Shown here one piece after another: positions 9,065 through 18,557 of a stretch of DNA of 64,000 nt. The notes below the pieces were generated by a model. It made no database searches. It was given only the letters and a program-made list of their open reading frames with translations, and was not told the origin of the DNA. This DNA comes from Caballeronia sp. SBC1 (lineage in GTDB: Bacteria > Pseudomonadota > Gammaproteobacteria > Burkholderiales > Burkholderiaceae), in assembly GCF_011493005.1 (NCBI RefSeq), contig NZ_CP049157.1, positions 1,240,001 to 1,304,000 on the forward strand, written 5' to 3'. Position 1 is the first letter of the stretch. Every line of letters begins with the position of its first letter. The translations under genes were made by a program, and so were the position numbers.

Positions 9065-9742
9065 ATGAGAATCCTGGTCATCGAAGACGAAACCAAGACG
9101 GGTGAGTACCTGCAGAACGGATTGACGGAAGCCGGCTACGTCGTGGACGTGGCCGCCAACGGCATCGACGGACTGCACCTCGCGCAGGAGATGCACTACG
9201 ACCTTATCCTGCTCGACGTGATGATGCCGGAGATGGATGGCTGGACCGTCATGAAGAAGCTCGGTACGCGCACCAATACGCCGGTGCTGTTTCTGAGCGC
9301 GCGTGGCACGCTGGAGGACAGACTGAAGGGTCTCGATCTCGGCGCTGACGATTACCTCGTCAAGCCTTTCTCATTCGCCGAACTGCTGGCGCGCGTGCGC
9401 ATCATATTGCGTCGCGGTCAGCCTCAGAGGCAGGAGGAACAGGTTTTCGAAGTTGGGGATCTTCGTGTCGACGTGCCGAAGCGGCGAGTTGAACGGGGCG
9501 GCGTGCGCCTTACGCTGACCAATAAGGAATTCAACCTGTTGCAGTTCTTCATTCAGCATCAGGGGCAGGTGCTGTCCCGTGCCCTGATCGCGTCTCGCGT
9601 TTGGGACATGAATTTCGACAGCGACAGTAACGTCGTCGATGTCGCGGTGCGCCGATTGCGGCAGAAGATTGACGACCCCTTCCCCGTCCGCCTGATCCAC
9701 ACGGTTCACGGCGTGGGGTACCGTTTCGAGCACGAAGCATGA
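9065..9742 (+). CDS. OmpR-family response regulator, heavy-metal type (CusR/IrlR-like)
   Basis: The 225-residue regulator has a receiver domain (1-120) with phospho-acceptor Asp51 (LILLDVMMP), acidic pair Glu7-Asp8 and Lys in DYLVKPF, then an OmpR/PhoB winged helix (about 130-220, ending VHGVGYRFE). [22 protein letters not shown] is the signature of the heavy-metal CusR/CopR/IrlR group. An in-frame start 30 bases upstream exists, but ATG 9065 matches the family start MRILVIEDE and has AGGAA upstream. It overlaps the kinase gene by four bases (ATGA). It may bind its own promoter box at 8780. Confidence 0.93.
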   Translation: MRILVIEDETKTGEYLQNGLTEAGYVVDVAANGIDGLHLAQEMHYDLILLDVMMPEMDGWTVMKKLGTRTNTPVLFLSARGTLEDRLKGLDLGADDYLVKPFSFAELLARVRIILRRGQPQRQEEQVFEVGDLRVDVPKRRVERGGVRLTLTNKEFNLLQFFIQHQGQVLSRALIASRVWDMNFDSDSNVVDVAVRRLRQKIDDPFPVRLIHTVHGVGYRFEHEA

Positions 9743-11232
9743 AGCGCCTTTCGCTCACCACGCGCCTTGCATTGCTATACGCCATCATCGTTTTTGCTGC
9801 GATGGCGATGGTCGGCGCTTTCCTGTATCGAGGAATGGAGCAGCAATTGATCGTGCGCGACGACGCCGCGCTCGTGACCAGGGTCGACCAACTCCGCACG
9901 CTGCTGAAAGATGCCGACGTGCGCGAACTGATTCATGATAGGCCTCATCTCTTCGCCAACATGCTCGGCAATACAGAATCGCTGCTGATCGTGCGTTTCC
10001 CGGGTGAACCCCCGCTCATTACGGTAAATCCCGGCCACACGGCAGTCCCCGATACGACACCCGTGCCGGCGGATACCCCGCTCACGCTCGGCGCAGTCCA
10101 CCATACGCGTGCGGCGGACGGGACGCCGTTCGTCTACGTCGCCGCTGCCGCGCACGACATAGCCGGACCGCACGACCTGCAGATTATCTCTGGCCGGCTG
10201 CTGACGGAGCGCACGCGGTTGTTGCAGGAATACAGGAACCGGATACTGTTATTGGCCTCGGCTGCAGCGGTTATTGTCGCGTTGCTCGCTTTCTGTCTCG
10301 CGCGTCGCAACATGCAACCATTGCGCCTTCTTGCTGCGCGAACCGGGGCAATCGGCATCAGCACCCTCTCGACCCGCATCGAGCAGCGCGCTACGCCGCC
10401 CGAACTCGATGCGCTGATCGGGGCGTTTAACGGCATGCTCGATCGTCTCGAGCGCGGCTTCACACAGCTGAAACAGGTGTCAGCGGACATGGCGCATGAC
10501 CTGCGCACGCCAATCGGCAACCTGCTCGGGCAAACCGAAGTCGGATTGAGCCAGACGCGCGACATCGCCTATTATCAGCGGCTTCTCGGCTCGAATTACG
10601 AGGAACTGCAGCGACTGTCGAAAATGATCGACAACATGCTTTTTCTGGCGCGCGCTGAGCAGGCTGACAATGTCATCGAGCGCCAGGACTTGCTGCTCGC
10701 CGACGAATTCGAACGCATACAGGAGTATTTCGAAGGCCTCGCCGATGAGCGCAACGTCAGCCTTCAGTGGCGAGGCGAAGGCTACGTGTCGGCGGATCCG
10801 CTGCTGCTGCGCCGCGCGCTGGGAAATTTGCTGGCGAACGCCGTGCGATATGCAGAGCCGGGAACGCCGATTTCAACCGTGGCCGAACAGGACGCGGATC
10901 GAACGACGATTCATGTCGAAAACCGTGGGCCGACGATCGAACCGCATCATCTCGAGCGAATCTTCGATCGCTTCTATCGGGCGGATGCCTCACGGCATCG
11001 ATCATCGGAGTCGAGTGGGCTCGGGCTATCGATCGTGCGTAGCATCATGTCGCTTCACGGCGGAACGTGGCACGCGTCAAGCAGCAACGGCGTGACACGC
11101 TTTACACTCGTGTTTCCGCGTCACGAGCCGGCTCGTACCGGTTCGCGCTCATCGAGCGTCAGCGCGTCCGCTGCGACGATGGAGTCCGACTCACACCCGT
11201 CGCACTCCGCTCAGAGTAACTCGCAATCCTGA
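9739..11232 (+). CDS. Heavy-metal-type sensor histidine kinase (CusS/IrlS-like)
   Basis: This 497-residue inner-membrane kinase has two transmembrane helices (about 8-31 and 168-190) bracketing a periplasmic sensor, then HAMP, a HisKA domain with phospho-acceptor His253 ([14 protein letters not shown]) and an ATPase domain with N ([11 protein letters not shown]), F (FDRFYRAD) and G (GLGLSIV) boxes. Similarity to CusS/IrlS kinases suggests sensing of metal or another envelope stress, but no metal-binding residues can be pointed out with confidence. It forms an operon with the regulator, overlapping by four bases. The C-terminal 40 residues beyond the ATPase domain are Ser-rich and probably unstructured. 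Confidence 0.93.
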   Translation: MKRLSLTTRLALLYAIIVFAAMAMVGAFLYRGMEQQLIVRDDAALVTRVDQLRTLLKDADVRELIHDRPHLFANMLGNTESLLIVRFPGEPPLITVNPGHTAVPDTTPVPADTPLTLGAVHHTRAADGTPFVYVAAAAHDIAGPHDLQIISGRLLTERTRLLQEYRNRILLLASAAAVIVALLAFCLARRNMQPLRLLAARTGAIGISTLSTRIEQRATPPELDALIGAFNGMLDRLERGFTQLKQVSADMAHDLRTPIGNLLGQTEVGLSQTRDIAYYQRLLGSNYEELQRLSKMIDNMLFLARAEQADNVIERQDLLLADEFERIQEYFEGLADERNVSLQWRGEGYVSADPLLLRRALGNLLANAVRYAEPGTPISTVAEQDADRTTIHVENRGPTIEPHHLERIFDRFYRADASRHRSSESSGLGLSIVRSIMSLHGGTWHASSSNGVTRFTLVFPRHEPARTGSRSSSVSASAATMESDSHPSHSAQSNSQS

Positions 11233-11406
11233 CGTAGAAAGACCCGTCGAAGCCTTGATCAACTCTCGGGACTTCGTTATCGATGGCAATCGCTTTCCAC
11301 GTGAGCGGCAAAACGAGTCGTTTCTCCATGACAAGCAGCACACTCCTTTCATAAAGCGCGCTCCGGGTTGACCTCCCCGTCACCAAAGCGAAGAACGTTG
11401 CATCTC

Positions 11407-12339
11407 TCAGACCCGCTTGACTCTGGCAAGCCACGCGTAGACGCCTTCCCACGACCGGAAATCCGCAATGCTGCGAGATGGAATCGAAGGGTACGCGTCA
11501 GCCGTCATCTGGGACAGTGCACGTCCAGGACCGAGTTCAAGGAAGGCCGTGGCGCCAGCCTCAACGCACGCCTCCATGCATGCCGCCCAGTCCACTGGCT
11601 CGGCGATTTGTCGCGCGAGCTTGTCAAGTCCCTCGCTCTGATCAAGCACGACTGCCCCGTCAATTCCACTGAGGAGCCGCGTACCCGTCATTCCGCTAGA
11701 GAGGTTCACGCTACCAAGTTCGCGCCGGAACACAGGTACAGCCGCAGCAAGCCGGGGTGTATGCGACGCCACGCGTACCCGTATGGGCACGATTCGGGTC
11801 GCTCCGTGCTTTCGGGCGTCCTGGGCAACGGCATTCAAGGCGTCCTCCGTACCGGCCAGCACGCAGGCTTCGCCAGGATTGATGATCGCAACCGCCGCGT
11901 CACGTCCTGAGCAAAGCGCATCAAGCGTTCTCCGGTTAAGTCCTCTCACAAACAGCATCGCTTCCCGATTGACGCTTGCGGCGTCCATCGCGGCCGCGCG
12001 AGCGACAATCAGGTCGAGCGCATCAAACGCGCCGATTCTCCCCGCAACGTGCCATGCGGCAACCTCACCCACGCTGTAGCCAGCGACGCAGCGCCGACGT
12101 GGCAGTAAGGGGGCCAGTCGTTTGAATGCCGCGAGTACGTGCAGCGTGCAGAGCACTTGCGCGACGTGGTTCTGGTGTAGTGCGTCATCGCTAGCGCTGC
12201 GAACCCAGTCGCGCGGATCACTCTCGAACCAACGTGCTGCATACGAAAACAGCTGGGCAACATCTGGACCATCGCCTACGAGATCGAACATGCCAAGCCC
12301 CTGGTGGCCCTGCCCTGAGCAGAGGATTGCGATTGTCAT
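11407..12339 (-). CDS. mdcH: Malonate decarboxylase epsilon subunit (malonyl-CoA:ACP transacylase)
   Basis: The 310-residue protein is a FabD-like acyltransferase: IAILCSGQGHQGLGM near the N-terminus and active-site Ser89 in GYSVGEVAAW. In the mdc system it loads malonyl from malonyl-CoA onto the special carrier protein to prime the enzyme. It is the last gene of the mdc set, starting two bases after mdcB ends, so translation is probably coupled. Nothing recognisable follows in the 175 bases to the kinase gene on the other strand. No malonate transporter or MdcR regulator gene lies next to it. Confidence 0.93.
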   Translation of the reverse strand: MTIAILCSGQGHQGLGMFDLVGDGPDVAQLFSYAARWFESDPRDWVRSASDDALHQNHVAQVLCTLHVLAAFKRLAPLLPRRRCVAGYSVGEVAAWHVAGRIGAFDALDLIVARAAAMDAASVNREAMLFVRGLNRRTLDALCSGRDAAVAIINPGEACVLAGTEDALNAVAQDARKHGATRIVPIRVRVASHTPRLAAAVPVFRRELGSVNLSSGMTGTRLLSGIDGAVVLDQSEGLDKLARQIAEPVDWAACMEACVEAGATAFLELGPGRALSQMTADAYPSIPSRSIADFRSWEGVYAWLARVKRV

Positions 12340-12341
12340 GA

Positions 12342-13211
12342 TTAGGTATCCCGATCGAAAGCGGCAACGAACAGGCTCATCGCAAGCAGGTCTGCGGCGC
12401 CGCCGGGGCTCAGCCGCCGTGAGACAAACTCACGATGCGCAGCCTCCGCGCGTGCGAGCCAGTCTGCTGAGCCGACGCCACCGCACGCAATGAAATCCCG
12501 CGCGGTCTGTTGCGCGAATGCGAGACCCGTTTCACCACCTCGATGCAGCAGGTTCGTATCGTCGAGAGCCGCAATCAGGGCGAAGCACGCATGCACGCGC
12601 GCAGCCGCCGCGTCACCAGGGCGCAGCACTTCAGCCTCGCGCAGTGACGGCACGCCGAACCGGTAGACGCTCGCGAAACCGTTCGCGGCTTCGTAGCGCG
12701 CGCCGCCGACGCCATAACGGCGTCCGACAACCTCACCGTGACTGCTCAATGGCCGTGGGCCGACGAGTATGTCGTCACCCCAATGCCGAGAGATGATTTC
12801 GCCGAGCGTTGGCATTCGGGCGGATTCCGCAAGCGTGCTGTCGGCAGAACGGCGGCCCGCCGCCGCGCACAGCAGACCGAGGCCGAAGATCGCACCGCGA
12901 TGCGTGTTGACGCCGCCCGTCGCCGCGAACATCGCATGCTCCGCACGCACACCGATCCGGCGCAACACGGCCATGTCCGCCCGCGCCGCGCCCGCTCGCG
13001 CGAGTTCCGCGAAATACGGCCTGATCGCGGCCGCGCTACGCGCAAATGTGCAGGCGTCCATATCGTCATGGCTGCCCGAGTCGACCAGGCTGACGAGCCC
13101 CGGCTTTGGCCATGTCTCGAGCTCGAGCCGCAGGCAATGCTCCGCGTAAGAGGCCACTGCCTCAGCAATGGCAACCGATCCGTTGTCAACGGGACTGCAC
13201 AATGTCGACAT
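12342..13211 (-). CDS. mdcB: Triphosphoribosyl-dephospho-CoA synthase
   Basis: The 289-residue CitG/MdcB-family enzyme makes 2'-(5''-triphosphoribosyl)-3'-dephospho-CoA, the prosthetic-group precursor of the malonate decarboxylase carrier protein, from ATP and dephospho-CoA. Family signatures are KPGLVSLVDSGSHDDMD near the N-terminus and ATGGVNTHRGAIFGLGLL. The start ATG 13211 lies one base beyond the mdcG stop; a longer in-frame extension would run into mdcG and is rejected. In many clusters mdcB sits next to mdcA; here it lies between mdcG and mdcH. Confidence 0.92.
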   Translation of the reverse strand: MSTLCSPVDNGSVAIAEAVASYAEHCLRLELETWPKPGLVSLVDSGSHDDMDACTFARSAAAIRPYFAELARAGAARADMAVLRRIGVRAEHAMFAATGGVNTHRGAIFGLGLLCAAAGRRSADSTLAESARMPTLGEIISRHWGDDILVGPRPLSSHGEVVGRRYGVGGARYEAANGFASVYRFGVPSLREAEVLRPGDAAAARVHACFALIAALDDTNLLHRGGETGLAFAQQTARDFIACGGVGSADWLARAEAAHREFVSRRLSPGGAADLLAMSLFVAAFDRDT

Positions 13212-13212
13212 C

Positions 13213-13899
13213 TCATCCTTCCACAAATACGCGCACCGTCGCGAGCACAACATCCGCCGCTGTCTTCACGATCACATCACTCTCCGCGGCGTGCAGTTCC
13301 CGCCAGTTCGCGCCCGCGCCATCGGTTCGGATGACCTCGCCGTCGATCCTCATCGGCGCTAACGCGTCACACATGGCGACGTCCGCGAGCAGCGCTTCAA
13401 GCGCATCCAGTACATCCATTGCCCGGGGCAAATCAAACAACAGATCGAGATCCGAGCACTCGCTCAAATAAGACAGCCCGGTGAGCCCCTGCCATGCCAG
13501 ACTACCGAACGCCCGACAATCAACCTGATGCCGGCGCGCGATCGAGACCAGCTCGTCGATCGTCGCGCGCCACGTGCAGGGCGCAACATCGCGAAGCATG
13601 GAGAGCTTTGGGGGCGGCTCGACCGAGATGATCGCGTCAGCCGGCACGACCATACTGATCCGGCGCTTGCCCGCTATCGGCGGCAGTGGCAATCCCAAGG
13701 GGACGTCGATCTCCTGTGCCTCGCATGGCCCCCGTCGACGGACGACCAGCGGCCAGCCGTGCGCCGCCCAGTTTCGAACGAGCGGATCGTTAGCCAGCGT
13801 TGGTTGCGACGCGATGCATGCGTTCCACGCGTCGCGCGAGATCCGCACGACGCTGTGCCGGACGAGCGCGGCGTCAGCCAGCCTATCGCGCGAGTTCAT
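13213..13899 (-). CDS. mdcG: Malonate decarboxylase holo-[acyl carrier protein] synthase
   Basis: The 228-residue phosphoribosyl-dephospho-CoA transferase attaches the MdcB product to MdcC. It has a nucleotidyltransferase-like motif FGSLAWQGLTGLSYLSECSD with LDLLFD, giving metal-binding acidic residues. ATG 13899 (MNSRDRLADAALVRHS) matches family starts and overlaps the end of mdcE by 17 bases; longer in-frame extensions lie wholly inside mdcE. The next gene, mdcB, follows by one base. It acts in the cytoplasm as an assembly enzyme, not in the catalytic cycle. Confidence 0.9.
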   Translation of the reverse strand: MNSRDRLADAALVRHSVVRISRDAWNACIASQPTLANDPLVRNWAAHGWPLVVRRRGPCEAQEIDVPLGLPLPPIAGKRRISMVVPADAIISVEPPPKLSMLRDVAPCTWRATIDELVSIARRHQVDCRAFGSLAWQGLTGLSYLSECSDLDLLFDLPRAMDVLDALEALLADVAMCDALAPMRIDGEVIRTDGAGANWRELHAAESDVIVKTAADVVLATVRVFVEG

Positions 13900-14590
13900 A
13901 GACCCGCCGCGCAATCTGGGCAGCCGCGGGACGGCCGCCATGTGACTCGCCGAGACGATCACGCGCGTCCAGGCGGTCGGGCGGCAAGTCGAACCAACGG
14001 GCAAGCTGCAAAGCGAGGGGTTGTGTTGGGTCCAGTACTGCATCGACAGCGCCCATCTTCACAAGATTTTCCAGGCCCGGCGCAAACACAGCGGTCGATT
14101 TCGCCATGTCTTCCAGCATGTCGATCGACAGCTTCGTCACGCGCGACATGGAAGGCAGGTCCATCACTTCGGGTTCCGCACCCGGCAGCGAGATGAGCAC
14201 GCGCGTCGCGAGCGCGGTTGCAATAAAGGCTCCGGCCGCAGTGTGTCCATAGAGCAAACCGACCGTCTGGTGACCGCGCTGGCTCGCGAGCATCAGGCTC
14301 TTCGCGAGATGCGCAAGGCACTCGTTCAGGCCGAGCAATTCGTCGCGCTTACTCATGCGCTGGCTGCCGCTGTCGATCAATACGAGAATCGGCGTATTGG
14401 CGCCACCGCCAATTGTTTCAATCACGCGAGCGGACAACCACAGCGCTTCATCCACGCCGACGAACGCGCCGTGAGAAACGCCGATCACGTCGACGCGCCG
14501 GCCGTTGATGATCGCGGGTCCAGCAAAGAGGCCGTCGTCGCGTACTACAACGTCGTGTTCCAGTGAACCGAGAATTTCATCGAACGTCAT
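13883..14590 (-). CDS. mdcE: Malonate decarboxylase gamma subunit
   Basis: The 235-residue protein is one half of the carboxytransferase/decarboxylase pair that releases CO2 from malonyl-S-ACP and leaves acetyl-S-ACP. It has the crotonase-like carboxyltransferase core: VIGVSHGAFVGVDEALWLSARV, ILVLIDSGSQRMSKRDELLG and LYGHTAAGAFIA. ATG 14590 (MTFDEILGSLEHD) fits the family start; upstream extension would lie in mdcD. It overlaps mdcD by 14 bases and mdcG by 17, showing tight coupling. Confidence 0.93.
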   Translation of the reverse strand: MTFDEILGSLEHDVVVRDDGLFAGPAIINGRRVDVIGVSHGAFVGVDEALWLSARVIETIGGGANTPILVLIDSGSQRMSKRDELLGLNECLAHLAKSLMLASQRGHQTVGLLYGHTAAGAFIATALATRVLISLPGAEPEVMDLPSMSRVTKLSIDMLEDMAKSTAVFAPGLENLVKMGAVDAVLDPTQPLALQLARWFDLPPDRLDARDRLGESHGGRPAAAQIARRVYELAR

Positions 14591-15506
14591 TTCGCATCTC
14601 CTGCAGCCGGTCGGCGAGTTTTGTGAACGCGTCGCCGGAGATCTCGGGAATGGCATCCGCCTCGGCTTCTGTTGCTCCGAGCGCGCGCCAGATGTCTCGC
14701 GCATCGTCGCAGGCACCAAACGCAGCAATGCGATTGTCCAGCCGCGCCTGCTCGGCTTCGAGTACGTCCAGATCGAATGCATGGTGGCTCGCGAGCAATT
14801 CGAGGGTCACGCGACGGAACCCGGATAGCGTGTCGTCGATGAAACGCTCAGCACCGCCCGTCAACCGCCGATGTTTGCCCCCCATAGTCCGCCAGACGAG
14901 CCCGCGATCCTTTGAGTCGAACTCATCGACGCCGCGGTTTGTCTCGATGACTTCCGGACCAGAGACGCTGATGCGCCCTTGCTCGGAAACCGCGAGCGCC
15001 GTGCAGCACGCCGCCAACAGGCCACCGCCGCCGTAGCATCCGGCCCGGCCACCGATGAGGCCGATCACAGGCACACCGACTGCCCGTGCATCGACCAGCG
15101 CGCGCATGATCTCTGCAATCGCGAGCTCACCCGCATTGGCTTCCTGCAATCGCACACCGCCCGTATCGAACAAAATCAGCACGGGCACCGACCGCGCGTC
15201 ACGTGCGGCGCGCAGCAGTCCAGTCAACTTCGCGCCGTGCACCTCGCCGAATGCGCCGCCCATGAAGCGTCCTTCCTGCGCAGCGACGAATACCGGGCTG
15301 CCATCAAGCATCGCTCGTCCGACGATCATTCCGTCGTCAAACTGACGTGGCAGATCGAACAAAGACAGATGCGGACTCATTTCCCGCTCAGCCGGACCCA
15401 CGAACTCGACAAAGGTACCGACGTCGACGAGTCCGTCAATTCGCTGACGGGCGGAAGCTTCGTACCAGCTCGCACTCGTCATGGAGGGATCAAATGTTAT
15501 GCTCAT
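14577..15506 (-). CDS. mdcD: Malonate decarboxylase beta subunit
   Basis: The 309-residue carboxyltransferase-type subunit works with MdcE in decarboxylating malonyl-S-ACP. Typical elements are FVEFVGPAEREMSPHL, VFVAAQEGRFMGGAFGEVHG, LILFDTGGVRLQEANAGE and GRAGCYGGGGLLA. The ATG at 15506 shares one base with the mdcC stop (TAATG), so reinitiation is expected. An in-frame upstream extension would run into mdcC and is rejected. Length is as usual for MdcD. Confidence 0.94.
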   Translation of the reverse strand: MSITFDPSMTSASWYEASARQRIDGLVDVGTFVEFVGPAEREMSPHLSLFDLPRQFDDGMIVGRAMLDGSPVFVAAQEGRFMGGAFGEVHGAKLTGLLRAARDARSVPVLILFDTGGVRLQEANAGELAIAEIMRALVDARAVGVPVIGLIGGRAGCYGGGGLLAACCTALAVSEQGRISVSGPEVIETNRGVDEFDSKDRGLVWRTMGGKHRRLTGGAERFIDDTLSGFRRVTLELLASHHAFDLDVLEAEQARLDNRIAAFGACDDARDIWRALGATEAEADAIPEISGDAFTKLADRLQEMRNDVR

Positions 15507-15820
15507 TATTCGCACTCCTCGATTACACGAACAGCCTGGGCGAGACGCAGCGACACCATATCGGGGCGCGCTCCACCGTCGTTGATCGATAGCCGCAGCC
15601 CGCCCGGTGAGCGACGTTCGACGAAATCCGCGACAACCGCCCGCCACACGTCGCCGAAACCGGCCGCGGCAGTCTGGACGTCAATTTCGCAAGCATTACC
15701 AGGCAGCACACGCTCGACCAGCACCTCAAGATTGCCGGACGCGACGACGCCGACGATAGCCGAGACTGCGTTCCCTTGCGCGCGTTCGCGCGCGGTATGA
15801 CGATAACTTAGCCGTTCCAT
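15506..15820 (-). CDS. mdcC: Malonate decarboxylase acyl carrier protein (delta subunit)
   Basis: The 104-residue carrier protein holds the phosphoribosyl-dephospho-CoA arm. Ser28 in VVASGNLEVL aligns with the attachment serine known for MdcC of Klebsiella and related bacteria. It begins 13 bases after mdcA ends. Its function depends on MdcB and MdcG for the prosthetic group and MdcH for priming, all encoded in the same run. Size and position are typical. Confidence 0.93.
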   Translation of the reverse strand: MERLSYRHTARERAQGNAVSAIVGVVASGNLEVLVERVLPGNACEIDVQTAAAGFGDVWRAVVADFVERRSPGGLRLSINDGGARPDMVSLRLAQAVRVIEECE

Positions 15821-15833
15821 TTGATGCCTCCCG

Positions 15834-17480
15834 TTACCAATTGCGAAACCGCGATGGTGGCGCGTACAGGCCAGCCGACCAGCGCACGAGGTCCTTGACT
15901 GAGCGTGCAGCTAGCAGCCGCCGGTCGGCATCCAGCGGATTGATGCCGAGATCCTCCGGCCGACGAATGACACCTCGTTCGCGTAGCCGCTCGACTAGCC
16001 GGCGATCGCGGCCACGCCCGATTTCTGTATATCCGGCAACGCCACGAATCGCGTGTTCGCGTTCCTCGGAATTCCGGCACAGCAGCAGATTCGCGACGCC
16101 TTCCTCGGTGACGATATGCGTGACGTCGTCGCCATAGACCATCACTGGCGCAAGATCGAGCGACAGCTTGTCCGCCAGACGCAGCGCATCGAGCTTCTCT
16201 ACGAACAGCGGCACGTTCTTGTCACCAAACGTCTCGCCGATCTGAACGACAAGCTTGCGGCCACGTCGCAAAGCGGCGGGCGTGTGCGGATCAGCTTCCT
16301 CTCCCGCCTTCAGCCACGGCTCGTTCGGGTGGCGCCGTCCCCGCGCGTCGCTGCCCATGTTTGGCGCGCCGCCAAAGCCAGCAATTCTCTCGGCTGTCAC
16401 TGTCGATGAATGACCGGAGAGATCAATCTGCAACGTCGAACCAATGAACATGTCGCACGCGTACAGACCCGCCGTCTGGCAGAAAGCGCGGTTAGAACGT
16501 AGCGAACCGTCGGCCCCGGTAAAGAACACATCGGGGCGCGCGCGGATATAGTCGTCCATCCCGACTTCCGAGCCAAACGAGTGAATCTGCTCGACCCAGC
16601 CGGATTCAATAGCGGGAATCAGCGTCGGGTGCGGGTTCAACGCCCAGTGTGTGCAGATTATTCCCTTGAGCCCAAGGCGCTCTCCATAGGTCGGCAGCAG
16701 CAACTCGATCGCCGCGGTATTGAAGCCGATGCCGTGATTGAGGCGCTTGATCCCATACGGCTCGTAGATACCCTTGATGGCCAGCATCGCAGTCAGAATC
16801 TGCGTTTCCGTGATCGCCGCCGGGTCACGCGTGAACAGCGGCTCGACGAAGAACGGTCGTCCCGCCTCGACGACAAAATGCACCTGATCACCTGGAATGT
16901 CGACGCGCGGCACGCGATCGACGATCCGGTCAACCTGCGCGATGACGATACCGTCCTTGAAGGCGGTGGCCTCCACGACGGTTGGCGTGTCTTCAGTGTT
17001 CGGTCCGGTATACAGATTGCCGTCGGCATCCGCGCTGACGGCCGCGATTAACGCTACATGCGGTGTCAGGTCGATGAAGTAGCGGGCAAACAGTTCGAGG
17101 TACGTATGCACCGCACCAAGTTCGATGCGCCCGCCAAAGAGCAACTTCGCGATTCGCTGCGACTGCGGCCCCGAATACGCGAAGTCAAGCCGCTTCGCGA
17201 TACCGCGCTCGAATACGTCCAGGTGTTCGGGCAACACGACTCCAGACTGCACCATATGCAGATCGTGGATCTTCGTGCTGTCGACTTCTGCCAGCGCCGT
17301 GGCGAGCAGATCCGCCTGTTTCTGGTTATCGCCCTCGAGGCACACACGATCCCCAGGGCGCAGCACAGCTTCAAGCAGCTTTGTTGCGTCTTCGCCCGCT
17401 ACCCGTTTGCCCCGCGACACGCGCGCGCCAGCAGCAAGGCGGGCGTCGCGCGCATGTCGCGCCTGATTCCATTGAGCCAT
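15834..17480 (-). CDS. mdcA: Malonate decarboxylase alpha subunit (acetyl-S-ACP:malonate ACP transferase)
   Basis: The 548-residue CoA-transferase-like subunit exchanges acetyl for malonyl on the carrier protein, giving malonyl-S-ACP and acetate. Family features include GDRVCLEGDNQKQADLLA, the CoA-transferase-like fold through the middle, and ERIAGFGGAPNMGSDARGRR. ATG 17480 has CAGGAG at the right distance, within a small hairpin. Only 40 bases separate it from the hydrolase gene upstream on the same strand, and no separate promoter is evident there, so the mdc genes may be read from the hydrolase promoter. Confidence 0.95.
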   Translation of the reverse strand: MAQWNQARHARDARLAAGARVSRGKRVAGEDATKLLEAVLRPGDRVCLEGDNQKQADLLATALAEVDSTKIHDLHMVQSGVVLPEHLDVFERGIAKRLDFAYSGPQSQRIAKLLFGGRIELGAVHTYLELFARYFIDLTPHVALIAAVSADADGNLYTGPNTEDTPTVVEATAFKDGIVIAQVDRIVDRVPRVDIPGDQVHFVVEAGRPFFVEPLFTRDPAAITETQILTAMLAIKGIYEPYGIKRLNHGIGFNTAAIELLLPTYGERLGLKGIICTHWALNPHPTLIPAIESGWVEQIHSFGSEVGMDDYIRARPDVFFTGADGSLRSNRAFCQTAGLYACDMFIGSTLQIDLSGHSSTVTAERIAGFGGAPNMGSDARGRRHPNEPWLKAGEEADPHTPAALRRGRKLVVQIGETFGDKNVPLFVEKLDALRLADKLSLDLAPVMVYGDDVTHIVTEEGVANLLLCRNSEEREHAIRGVAGYTEIGRGRDRRLVERLRERGVIRRPEDLGINPLDADRRLLAARSVKDLVRWSAGLYAPPSRFRNW

Positions 17481-17482
17481 TG

Positions 17483-17500
17483 CGTATCTCCTGCGATACG
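17483..17500 (-). promoter_or_regulatory. Hairpin around the mdcA ribosome-binding site
   Basis: On the minus strand CGTATC and GATACG (6-bp arms) flank a loop carrying part of the AGGAG Shine-Dalgarno sequence just before the mdcA ATG. It could limit mdcA translation or simply be chance; no ligand-binding leader is visible. Confidence 0.35.
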
Positions 17501-17520
17501 TGAAGAGTTGAAACGACCCG

Positions 17521-18300
17521 TCACTTCCCCGCCTGCTGAGCCGCCTGCTCGATCAACGCTGCAACTTCCTGCGGATGAGTTTCGTACACCGAATGGCTCG
17601 CGCCAGCTATCTCCACCGTGTGGGCGTGTGCGCGCTTCGCGTACATGCGCTCGAGGTCCGGATTGATAATTTTGTCGTCCTTCGCGACCATGTACGACGT
17701 CGGCTTTGTTTTCCAGGCCGGATCCGGAATTTGTGCCGTGAACACGGCTGCAGCGGTCGGCATTTGCGCATGTGCTTCGAATTCAGCCTGCGCGATCGGC
17801 ATGTCGGCCGCAAAATCACGCGGATAGTCGGCGGGATTCAGATAGAGGAAGTTGTCCGCCGTTTTCACGATGTCCTGGTGAGGCGTCGCGTTCGGATAGA
17901 GCTTCCCGTTCGAGACTTCGGTTTCGCCGACATCGAGTGCGTGCGCGGCAATGTAGACGAGCGACTTCACGTGCTCGTCGTTTCCCGCTTCCGTGATGAT
18001 CGCGCCACCGTAGCTATGGCCGACAAGCACGCACGGACCGTCGAGGCTATCAATGACGCGCTTGGTAGCCGTCACATCGTCCTTGAAGGACGTGAGCGGT
18101 TCCTGCACGAGCGTCACCTTGTAGCCGTCCTTGGTGAGGATGTCATACACGGGACGCCATCCGGCGCCACCCACAAAGGCGCCGTGCACGAGGACGACGT
18201 TCTTGACGGGAGCGGCCTGCGCGGTTGTGACGGCGCCGGCAACCAGACAAAGCGCCGCTGCTGCATGCGCGGCGGCCGAACGAAAAGAAAAGAGGGACAT
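17521..18300 (-). CDS. Secreted alpha/beta hydrolase (EstC-like)
   Basis: The 259-residue protein has a signal peptide (about 1-29, ending AQAA) and a compact alpha/beta-hydrolase domain: VVLVHGAFVGGAGW oxyanion loop, nucleophile Ser96 in GHSYGG, an acid in VAKDDKIINPD and His in GASHSVYETHP. It should be a periplasmic esterase or related hydrolase; substrate unknown. The mdcA start is 40 bases downstream on the same strand. A predicted response-regulator promoter (18347-18404) lies immediately upstream, and the DUF4148 gene at 18778 is divergent with a mirror-image box. Confidence 0.9.
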   Translation of the reverse strand: MSLFSFRSAAAHAAAALCLVAGAVTTAQAAPVKNVVLVHGAFVGGAGWRPVYDILTKDGYKVTLVQEPLTSFKDDVTATKRVIDSLDGPCVLVGHSYGGAIITEAGNDEHVKSLVYIAAHALDVGETEVSNGKLYPNATPHQDIVKTADNFLYLNPADYPRDFAADMPIAQAEFEAHAQMPTAAAVFTAQIPDPAWKTKPTSYMVAKDDKIINPDLERMYAKRAHAHTVEIAGASHSVYETHPQEVAALIEQAAQQAGK

Positions 18301-18346
18301 GGCAACTCCTTGGAATAGTGTTAAGTGAATTGAGGTACAACACGGC

Positions 18347-18404
18347 CAGTCTAAAAAGCTGCCTCGAACGGGGCGATTGCTCGGGCATTACAAAAAAATG
18401 ACGT
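18347..18404 (-). promoter_or_regulatory. Predicted response-regulator box and promoter of the hydrolase (and perhaps mdc) genes
   Basis: Read on the minus strand, ACGTCATTTTTTTGTAAT (18404-18387) is followed after 28 nt by CTTTTTAGACTG (18358-18347). The -10-like TAGACT would start transcription near 18340, about 40 bases before the hydrolase ATG. Box, spacing and -10 match those at 8780-8834. The 18-base box is an exact inverted copy of 18558-18575. Confidence 0.65.
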
Positions 18405-18557
18405 ACCCACCCAGCGCTCCGTGCGCCAGGATCATTCCCCGAATGCGTCCGCACGTCGCTTGTAGCGAGCACGCGCAGCGGCCAGGAACTGAAGCGGGTT
18501 CTCCTGTCTGGAGATTGCGCCGCGGCATCCATCTCTTGTCGGGCGGCATGGCAGAGC

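Noticed and set aside
11159..11333. Small minus-strand frame after the kinase gene (starts MEKRLVLPLTWKAIAID)
   Set aside because: The first 35 residues look protein-like, but the rest is antisense to the kinase C-terminus and no family is recognisable; evidence too weak to call.
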